Shown here one piece after another: positions 27,690 through 35,200 of a DNA stretch of 64,000 nucleotides. The notes below the pieces were generated by a model, which was not told the DNA's origin, did no database searches, and saw only the letters and a list, made by a program, of their open reading frames with translations. The DNA is taken from assembly GCF_005871085.1 (NCBI RefSeq), contig NZ_VAUP01000005.1, positions 1 through 64,000 of the forward strand. The letters run 5' to 3'. Origin of the DNA: Xanthobacter autotrophicus (lineage in GTDB: Bacteria; Pseudomonadota; Alphaproteobacteria; Rhizobiales; Xanthobacteraceae). Positions within the stretch are counted from its first letter, which is position 1. Each line of letters opens with the position of its first letter. A program made the position numbers and the translations under genes.

Positions 27690-29363
27690 ATGACCTTCAC
27701 AATAGCGCCCGGCGCGAGCGCCCAGTCGCCCCAGGCGGATCAGCAAGATCAAAAGGATCTCGAATGGTGGCGCGGAGCCGTGATCTACCAGATCTATCCG
27801 CGCTCCTTCCAGGATACGGACGGTGACGGCATCGGCGACCTGAAGGGCATCGTCCGCCGGCTGGACCATGTGGCGGCACTGGGCGTGGACGCCATCTGGC
27901 TGTCGCCCTTCTTCACCTCCCCCATGAAGGATTTCGGCTACGACATTTCCGATTATCGCGGCGTCGATCCCATCTTCGGCACCCTCGACGATTTCGATGC
28001 CCTGGTAGAAAAAGCCCATGCGCTGGGGCTGAGGATCATCATCGACCAGGTGCTGAGCCACACCTCCGACCAGCACCCGTGGTTCGCCCAGAGCCGCGCC
28101 GATCGAACCAATGCCAAGGCCGACTGGTACGTCTGGGCCGACCCCGAGGCGGACGGCACGCCGCCCAACAACTGGCTCGCCGTGTTCGGCGGCTCCGCCT
28201 GGGAATGGGACAGCCGGCGCCGGCAATACTACCTGCACAATTTCCTCACCTCCCAGCCCGACCTCAACCTGCACAACCGGGCGGTTCAGGACGCGCTGCT
28301 GAACGAGGTCCGGTTCTGGCTCGATCGTGGCGTCGACGGGTTCCGGCTGGACGCCTGCAATTTCTATTTTCACGACCCGATGCTGCGGAACAACCCACCG
28401 TTCACCGGTGAAAGCGAGGTGCCCCGGGCCAACCCCTATGGCTTCCAGGATCATGTCTTCGACAAGAACCGCCCGGAGAACCTCGATTTCCTCAGGCGGG
28501 TGCGGGCGCTGATGGCGCTTTATCCCGGCGCCATGACCGTGGGCGAGATCGGCGAGAGCGGGGAGCGGGCCCTCGCCCTGATGGCCGCCTACACCTGCGG
28601 CGGCGACAAGCTCAACATGTGCTATTCCTTCGACTTCCTCGCGCCGCCGTTTTCGGCCGGCCATTTCCGCCGCATCGTCGAGCGCTTCGAGGCCGCGGCC
28701 GCCGACAGCTGGCCGTGCTGGGCCTTCTCGAACCACGATGTGACGCGCCACGTCTCCCGCTGGCGGGGCGAGGGGCGCAATCCGGTGCGCCTCGCCCGGG
28801 TGATGGCGGCGCTGCTTTTGGCGCTGCGTGGCTCCGTCTCGCTCTATGAGGGCGAGGAACTGGGCCTCCCCGAGGCCGACCTCGCCTTCGAGGATCTGGT
28901 GGACCCCTATGGCGTGCGCTTCTGGCCCGATTTCAAGGGCCGCGACGGCTGTCGCACCCCCATGGTGTGGGACGCCGCCGCACCCCATGGTGGCTTCACC
29001 ACGGGCCGGCCCTGGCTGCCGGTTCCGGCCGATCACCTGCCGCTGGCGGTGGACCGGCAGAGCCATGACGCGGGGTCCGTGCTGGCCCAGTATCGCCGCC
29101 TGCTGGCGTTCAGGCGGCACCATCCGGCCCTGGTCAAGGGCAGCATCAGGTTTCTGGACAGTGCGGGCGAAATCATCGCCTTCCGCCGGGATTTCGGCGG
29201 CGAAGGGCTGATGTGCGCGTTCAACCTCGGCACCGAGCCGGCCACGCTGGAGCTGCCCGAGGGCCTCGCGGCCGACCCCATCGCGGACCTCGGCTTTTCC
29301 GGAACCATACGGGATGCCTGCGTGCGGCTTGAGGGATTGGACGCTGTCTTTGCCCGGCTGTGA
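27690..29363 (+). CDS. GH13 alpha-glucosidase
   Basis: 557 residues of glycoside hydrolase family 13 (oligo-1,6-glucosidase/alpha-glucosidase type). It begins WWRGAVIYQIYPRSFQDTDG and shows all four GH13 regions: region I IIIDQVLSHTSDQHPWF, region II GFRLDACNF with the nucleophile Asp (about residue 219), region III GEIGES with the acid Glu (about 285) and region IV FSNHDVTR (about 347). There is no signal peptide, so it acts in the cytoplasm on imported alpha-glucosides, releasing glucose. The DQVLSHTS form of region I is typical of proteobacterial AglA enzymes. It is divergent from zwf, which would process its glucose after phosphorylation. No sugar transporter is adjacent. AGGAAGGG precedes the start. 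Confidence 0.9.
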   Translation: MTFTIAPGASAQSPQADQQDQKDLEWWRGAVIYQIYPRSFQDTDGDGIGDLKGIVRRLDHVAALGVDAIWLSPFFTSPMKDFGYDISDYRGVDPIFGTLDDFDALVEKAHALGLRIIIDQVLSHTSDQHPWFAQSRADRTNAKADWYVWADPEADGTPPNNWLAVFGGSAWEWDSRRRQYYLHNFLTSQPDLNLHNRAVQDALLNEVRFWLDRGVDGFRLDACNFYFHDPMLRNNPPFTGESEVPRANPYGFQDHVFDKNRPENLDFLRRVRALMALYPGAMTVGEIGESGERALALMAAYTCGGDKLNMCYSFDFLAPPFSAGHFRRIVERFEAAAADSWPCWAFSNHDVTRHVSRWRGEGRNPVRLARVMAALLLALRGSVSLYEGEELGLPEADLAFEDLVDPYGVRFWPDFKGRDGCRTPMVWDAAAPHGGFTTGRPWLPVPADHLPLAVDRQSHDAGSVLAQYRRLLAFRRHHPALVKGSIRFLDSAGEIIAFRRDFGGEGLMCAFNLGTEPATLELPEGLAADPIADLGFSGTIRDACVRLEGLDAVFARL

Positions 29364-29385
29364 GGGGGTGCGCGCTCTGCTCTTC

Positions 29386-30174
29386 TCAGGGCGTGGTGCC
29401 GGCGAGAAAACGCTCCATGGGCATGAGCCGCCAGACCACCGGGCATGGCGCACGGACGGCGGCGGCCAGAAGATAGTCGGGTCCAAGGTCGCATTGATGC
29501 AGGTGCCAGTCGCCCGCGGCGCCCAGATGTCCGGCCAGATGGGCCACAGCCGGCGCTTCCTGGCCAGCGGGGCCTGATCCGGCAAGCTGGAAGGACACGT
29601 CGTTGGGCGGCAGCGACAGGCCCAGGCCCACCGCCTTGGCGAAGGCCTCGCGCAGCGTCCAGTAAGCGAAGGCCCTGGGTCTGGCGGCCGCGCCGGCGGC
29701 GGACAGATCCGCCACCTCCGCATCGGCCATGATCATGGCCATCGCCTCCAGGGGAACCTCGCGGACGTGGGCCTCCACATCGACGCCCACCAGGGGCGTG
29801 CCAGCGATGGCGACGGCCACGGCCGTGCCGGAATGGGACAGGCTGAACCCGGGCCCTGCCCCGGCCTGGGAAGGCCCGGCAAGGAACGGGCCGGCGAGGA
29901 AGGGCTTGCCGCTCGGATCCCGGGCGAAAGCCAGATCCTGCGGATCGACCCCCAGGCAGCGACCGAGGGCCAGCCGCTTCACCGCGTGCGCCAGAAGAAA
30001 AAGGTCCCGGTCGCGGGGAAAGGCGAAGGCCCGCCGGCGCGCCTCCTCCTCCGGACTGAGGGACGCCATCAAGCGCACGCGCATGTCCGGCGCCAGCAGG
30101 TCGGTGAAGCCGTGCAGGATCAGCACCTCGCCGGACGCCGGCCCGTGATCGAACGCGCCATCCCGCGCCCCCAT
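29386..30174 (-). CDS. 4'-phosphopantetheinyl transferase, Sfp type
   Basis: 262 residues, the size of Sfp/Gsp transferases. Features seen: DPSGKPFLAG (about residues 86-95), FSLSHSGTAVAVAI (about 108-121), the magnesium-binding VGVDVEAH (about 128-135) and the second metal motif in WTLREAFAKAVGLGLSLPP (about 170), where Arg replaces the usual Lys of WTxKEA. It would move the phosphopantetheine arm from CoA to the carrier domains of the PKS/NRPS proteins encoded upstream in the same direction. Between GKP and the SHS motif there is a small repeated insertion (FLAGPFLAGP). The start at 30174 has GGAG upstream; longer open frames lack one. It is the last gene of the cluster. Confidence 0.9.
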   Translation of the reverse strand: MGARDGAFDHGPASGEVLILHGFTDLLAPDMRVRLMASLSPEEEARRRAFAFPRDRDLFLLAHAVKRLALGRCLGVDPQDLAFARDPSGKPFLAGPFLAGPSQAGAGPGFSLSHSGTAVAVAIAGTPLVGVDVEAHVREVPLEAMAMIMADAEVADLSAAGAAARPRAFAYWTLREAFAKAVGLGLSLPPNDVSFQLAGSGPAGQEAPAVAHLAGHLGAAGDWHLHQCDLGPDYLLAAAVRAPCPVVWRLMPMERFLAGTTP

Positions 30175-30208
30175 CGCAATCTCCCCCTGCCGCGTGCCGG
30201 CTGTGCCC

Positions 30209-31126
30209 TCACGACACCGAGCGGATGAAGGCGATGATCGCCTGCTGGGCGGGCGCGTCCCACAACAGGGGGGCGTGGCCCTGGTCCGCCACCTCATGGA
30301 TCACAAGGCCCGGGTGATGGGCCGCCATGTCCGCCATGGTCTTCGCCGACAGCACGTCCGACAGCGCGCCGCGCACCACCATGGCGGGCACATGGGCAAG
30401 GGCATCGAAGCCGGGCCACATGTCCGGCAGGGGCTTGCCGGGATCGATGGCCTTGAACGACTCGCCCAGCGCCGGATCATAGGAGAGGCACGGCTTGCCG
30501 CCGGCATCGCCATGGATCTGGCGGGCAAAGCGCTCCCACTCCGCATCGCTCAGGGCCGGGAACATGAAGCCCTGGCTTGCCTTCAGGTCGGCGACGGCCT
30601 CCGGCCAGCTCGCCGGCAGCGGCGCGCCCACATAGCCGCCGATGCGCACGATGCCGGCCACATCCACGAACGGGCCGATGTCGTTGAAGATGGCGCCGGC
30701 GAACAGCTGCGGCCGCAGGATCGCCAGCACGAACATGACGAGGCCGCCCCGCGAGGTGCCGAACAGCACCGCCCGGGAGATGCCGAGCACGGCAAGGCCG
30801 GCCAGGATGTCCTGCGCCTCCTGGATCGGCGTGTAGGTGGTGTAGGGCGCATGGCCCGAGCCGCCGCGCCCGCGATAATCGAACGCCACCACGCGGGTGG
30901 GATGGGCGCCATCGGCCACCAGCGCCTGCGCCAGGGCCTCATAATCCCGCGAATTGCGGGTGAGGCCGGACAGCAGCACCACCGGCAGGGGCGCCGCGGG
31001 GTCCCCCCATTCGCGCCCCAGCAAGGCGACACCGTCCGCGCTCGGATAGGCGAAAAAGCGCGCCGGGGCCGTCCTCAACTGGTCTTCGCCGGCCTGTCCG
31101 GCCGGTTCTGTTTCGTGCTGGTCCAT
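30209..31126 (-). CDS. Alpha/beta-fold hydrolase
   Basis: 305 residues of the alpha/beta hydrolase fold without signal peptide. The oxyanion-side segment is LLSGLTRNSRDY, the FDYRGRGGSGHA loop follows, and the nucleophile elbow is FGTSRGG with Ser125. The acid is probably the Asp in GALSDVLSA (about 253) and the base the His in DQGHAPLL (about 284). It lies in the same transcription direction as the PKS/NRPS genes, 34 bases before the phosphopantetheinyl transferase. It could hydrolyse or tailor an ester or lactone of the product. It lacks the GxSxG spacing and length of classic RedJ/GrsT type II thioesterases, so an editing role is not assumed. Confidence 0.8.
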   Translation of the reverse strand: MDQHETEPAGQAGEDQLRTAPARFFAYPSADGVALLGREWGDPAAPLPVVLLSGLTRNSRDYEALAQALVADGAHPTRVVAFDYRGRGGSGHAPYTTYTPIQEAQDILAGLAVLGISRAVLFGTSRGGLVMFVLAILRPQLFAGAIFNDIGPFVDVAGIVRIGGYVGAPLPASWPEAVADLKASQGFMFPALSDAEWERFARQIHGDAGGKPCLSYDPALGESFKAIDPGKPLPDMWPGFDALAHVPAMVVRGALSDVLSAKTMADMAAHHPGLVIHEVADQGHAPLLWDAPAQQAIIAFIRSVS

Positions 31127-31229
31127 GCTCCTCCCTCCCGGCCGCTCTGCCGGCGTCCGTTGAAGCCGCCTCTACCCGGCAGTTGCCGGCGGGCCGAAGG
31201 CAGCTCCGGCCCCGCGTTGAAAGCCCCCG

Positions 31230-32216
31230 TCACGAGACGGGCGCGGCGGGCGCCTTCACGGCGGCGGCCGAATCGTTCCAGCCGTGGGCGTTGAGCCAGT
31301 CCACGGTGGTGTCCAGCGCCGCATTGGTCTCCGGCGCGTCCCAGGCCGGCCCGGTGAACACCGGCGGATCGACGCGCCGGAAGCGCGAGCCCAGAAGCTG
31401 GGCGCACTGCGCGCTGGTGGCAGCGGCGCCGGCCTGCAGGAACAGGTCCACCAGCACCAACGGATTGAACGGATCCAGCAGCCACTGGCGATAGCCCCAG
31501 TCGGCGCTGCCCTCGGAGAGGCCGGGCGACAGATAGCGGGACTGGCCGGCGAGGTTGCGCGGCGTTCCGACGGACAGCAGCGCCATGTCCTCCAATGCCT
31601 TCTGCTGGGCCAGCGCGCCGGTGATGGCCGTCAGCGCCGGATTGTTGGAGGCCACCGCCCCATCCACATAGGCGGGACCGGTCTGCGCCCCGCTCTGGTA
31701 GATGGGATATTGCAGCGGCATGGCCATGGTGCGCAGCACCACGTCCGCGATCAGCTCCACCCGGCCGAGATCGCCGGGAAAATTGGAGAAGGTGCGCGGC
31801 AGCCAGCTGCGCTGCCCGTCGGAAAGGGCATTGTCGAGCTGCACCGTATTGACCAGCACCGGCCGCTTCACGTCGGCGAGGATGGCGCCGGGGCCGAACA
31901 CCTCGTCGCAGAACGCCTTGATGCGCCCCGTGGTCATGGCGGCATTGTTGCCCAGCACGGTGCCGGCGATGGACCACGGCGTCTGGCTCTCGCGCACCTC
32001 GTCATCGAAGCGCAGCACCGCCTCGAAGGCGAGGACCGGATCGTCGAACCACGCCAGCAGCAAGGCGTTGACGGCGCCGTTCGAGGTGCCGGCGAACAGG
32101 TCGATCTGGCGCAGGACGCTGAAGCCGAGCACCTCGGCCCGGCGCTCCAGCGTCGAGAGGAACACGCCGGCCTTGCCGCCGTTGCCGCCGTCCAAAGACA
32201 GGATGCGATACGTCAT
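31230..32216 (-). CDS. Patatin-like phospholipase/acyl hydrolase
   Basis: 328 residues of the patatin family. The glycine-rich anion loop is LDGGNGGKAG (residues 8-17), the nucleophile elbow is FAGTSNGAV with Ser45, and the catalytic aspartate is in AYVDGAVASNNPAL (about 190). These form the Ser-Asp dyad of lipid acyl hydrolases. The start codon overlaps the stop of the NRPS-D gene as ATGA, so it is translationally coupled to the assembly line, which is an unusual partner for a patatin. It may release, transfer or trim a fatty acyl chain of the product, or supply fatty acids. No signal peptide is seen. The exact substrate is unknown. Confidence 0.85.
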   Translation of the reverse strand: MTYRILSLDGGNGGKAGVFLSTLERRAEVLGFSVLRQIDLFAGTSNGAVNALLLAWFDDPVLAFEAVLRFDDEVRESQTPWSIAGTVLGNNAAMTTGRIKAFCDEVFGPGAILADVKRPVLVNTVQLDNALSDGQRSWLPRTFSNFPGDLGRVELIADVVLRTMAMPLQYPIYQSGAQTGPAYVDGAVASNNPALTAITGALAQQKALEDMALLSVGTPRNLAGQSRYLSPGLSEGSADWGYRQWLLDPFNPLVLVDLFLQAGAAATSAQCAQLLGSRFRRVDPPVFTGPAWDAPETNAALDTTVDWLNAHGWNDSAAAVKAPAAPVS

Positions 32217-35200
32217 ACCCCTTCTCCCTTTCGTGCTCCGGCCTCACCATCGAGAAACGGCTTCAAGCGGGCGGCGAGTGCCGCCGCCCCCTCGGGATCG
32301 AGAATGATCGACATGTGGTTGCCCGCAAGATCCACGCGCACCACACCGCCAGCAACATGGGTCCGCAACTCCGCTTCCAGCGGATCGTCCGCCCCCTGCG
32401 AGGAGCCCGCGCGGAACAGCACCGCACCTGCGGTGATGCGGGACGGACAATAGCGGTATCCCATCGTCGTGTTGAGATTGAAGATGCGCAGGGAACGCCC
32501 GACCCCCGCCCAGAAGGCGCGATCGAGCCTGAGGTCCCGGAAGCTGGCCGGCAGGCTCAGCCCGATGAGGCGCGCCAGGGCCGTAAGGTCGCCATAGGAG
32601 CGCGGCAGGCGCACCTGCGTCACGAACGTGCCCATGCGCCACAGTGCCTTCACATGGCGCAGGGGATCGCGCGAGCGCACGAAATTCTCGGTTTCCATCA
32701 CCGCGCAGTCGAGGAAGGCCAGCGTCGCCACGCGCTCGCCGCTCTCCTCCAGCAGCCGCGCCATCTCGAACGCCACCGGCCCGCCGGAGGACCATGCGGC
32801 GACATGGTAGGGCCCCGAGGGCTGGCGCACCCGCATCGCTTCCACATAGAGACGCGCCATCTCCTCCACGGTGGACAAAGGCGGCGCGTCGTCGATCAGC
32901 CCCGGCGCCTGGAAGCCATAGAGCGGCTGGTCGCGGCCCAGATGTTCGGCGAGGAACAGGTAGCACCAAGGGCTGCCACCGGCCGGATGGACACAGAACA
33001 AAGGCGGCCGCGCGCCTTCCGGCTGCACCGGCACCAGGCAGTCGGGCAGCGGCCGGCGATCCGCCTCGGCCGGCGCGTTGGCGGCGATCCAACGGGCCAT
33101 GCCGCGCAGGGTCGGGGCCTCGAACAGGATGCGCAGGGGCAGGTCCACCCCGAACGCCTCGCGCACCCGGTGGACGAGGCCGGCCGCCACCAGCGAATGG
33201 CCACCGGAGGTGAAGAAATTGTCCTCCGGCGCGATACTCGGGCGCTTCAGCAGCGCGCTCCAGATGGCGGCCAGTTGCGCCTCCACCCCGTCCTGCCCGC
33301 CCTCGACGGCCAGCGCCGCGCCGTCATGGCGCGCCAGGGCGTCAGTGTCGATCGAGCCGTCCGCCGACCGGGGCAAGGCATCAAGCACGCGCAGGGGACA
33401 GGGGATAGGCGTGCCGAAGCGGTCGGGCATATCGTCGTTGGCGGGCGCGGCCAGCACGGCGCCGGAGCGAGGCACCACGAAGCCCGCCAGTCCCTGAAGA
33501 GGCCGCACCGGCTGGCGCACCCGCGCCCTGACAAATGGCGAGGCGCCATCGAGCCCGATGGACAAAGGCGAAGTCCCCAGCGCCAGCGCCGCCTCAAGAC
33601 TGGCGAGGGCGTCCTCCACGCGCAGGGTGCGGAAGCCGCGTGCGGCGGCAAATTCCGCCGCCCCGGCATCGCCGCCCGCCGGCGCACTCATGCCGAGGTC
33701 GGCCCAGCGGCTCCAATTAAGGCACAGCACGCGGGTTCCCTCCCCCACCATCCCCGCCAGCGCGGCATTGGCGGCGGCATAGGCCCCGGCCTCGGCGCCG
33801 CCGAAGATGGCATTCACCGACGACCACAGCACGACGAACCCGCCAGGCCGGCGCCCCATGGCCTCGATCACCGCCCGCGCGCCCACCGCCTTCGGCGCGA
33901 AGGCGGCCGCCAGTCCCGCCACCGTCTCCTCCGCCAGTGCTCCGGCCGGGGCGAGGCCGGCGAGGTGGAAGGCGCCGTCTAGGGGGCCGCCGAACTGCGC
34001 CTCCGCCGCGCGGATGGCGGCTTCCAGCGCGTCGGCGTCGGTGACATCCACGGCGCGGGTGAGCAGGTCCGGGCCATCCTGTTCGCCGTCCGCAGCGGAG
34101 CGCCCGACCACGAGCAGCCTGGCCCGGCAGCGCGCTGCCAGATGTTTGATCAGCGCGCGCCCGATGCCGCCGGTGCCGCCGGTGATGAGATAACGCCCGC
34201 CGGTCTTCAACCGGAGCGCGGGATCGCGGGGCGCGCGGCTTGGGTCCACCGCCTCCAGCCGGGGCACGAAGCGGCCGGCGGGCCGCAGCGCCACTTCGGC
34301 CTCGCCATCCGGTGCGCGGATTTCGCGGGCCAGCCGGGCCATCAGGTCGGGGGCGGCATCCTGGTCGCTGACATGGATCTGCCGGCAAGAGAGGTCCGGC
34401 ATCTCCTGCGCGGCGGTGCGCAGCAGGCCGCGCAGGGCGGCGCGGGCCGGGTCGATCCCCTCCCCGCTCCCGGCCCCGCCCCGCGTCACCACCGTGAGCG
34501 CCACCGACCGCCCCTCCCGCCCGCGCCCCATGTGCTGGAGCAAAGCGACGCTGGCCGCCAGCTCGGAGCCGGCTCGCGCCCGGAACGCATCCAGCGTCTC
34601 GCCGGCGGGAACAGGTGCCAGCGGGCGCAAATCCACCACCATGTCGGCCCACGCACCGGGCGATGCACCGACGAGGGCCGACTGAACGACCCCATCCACA
34701 TCGGCACCCGCCGTCTCGACCGGTACCCCCTCCCGTTCCAGCGCCTGCGCCAGCGCGGCGGCGATCTCGGCCGGACCGCCCAGAAGCACCACGCCGCGCG
34801 GCGGCGCCGGCTCCGCTTCCAGATCGCGCCGCACCCAGCTTTCGGCATGGAACCACGCCGGCACCGTGCGCGTGCGCGCGCCCTGCGCCAGTCGCGCCAT
34901 CAACTGGGCGCGCAGCTGCATGCGCTGGATCTTGCCGCTGGTGGTCTTGGGAAAATCCGGCTGGGGGATGGCGATCACATGGGCCGGGGCGATGCCAAGC
35001 TGGCCCGTCACCGCCGCGCGGATGGCGTCGGCCACCACCGGTGCGTCCGCCTCCGGGCGGGGGGAGAAGAACAGGGCCAGCGCCTCGCTGCCCGTGGCCG
35101 CATCCGGCACGGCGCAGGCCGCGGCAAACGTGGGCTGGACGCCGGCCACCGCGTTCACCAGATCCTCGATCTCGTAGCAGTAGAAATTGGCGCCGTTGAC

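Noticed and set aside
30209-31126. Alpha/beta hydrolase as a type II editing thioesterase
   Set aside because: Length, GTSRGG elbow and FDYRGRGGSG loop fit general esterases of the alpha/beta fold better than the roughly 240-residue GrsT/RedJ type; kept as a general hydrolase.
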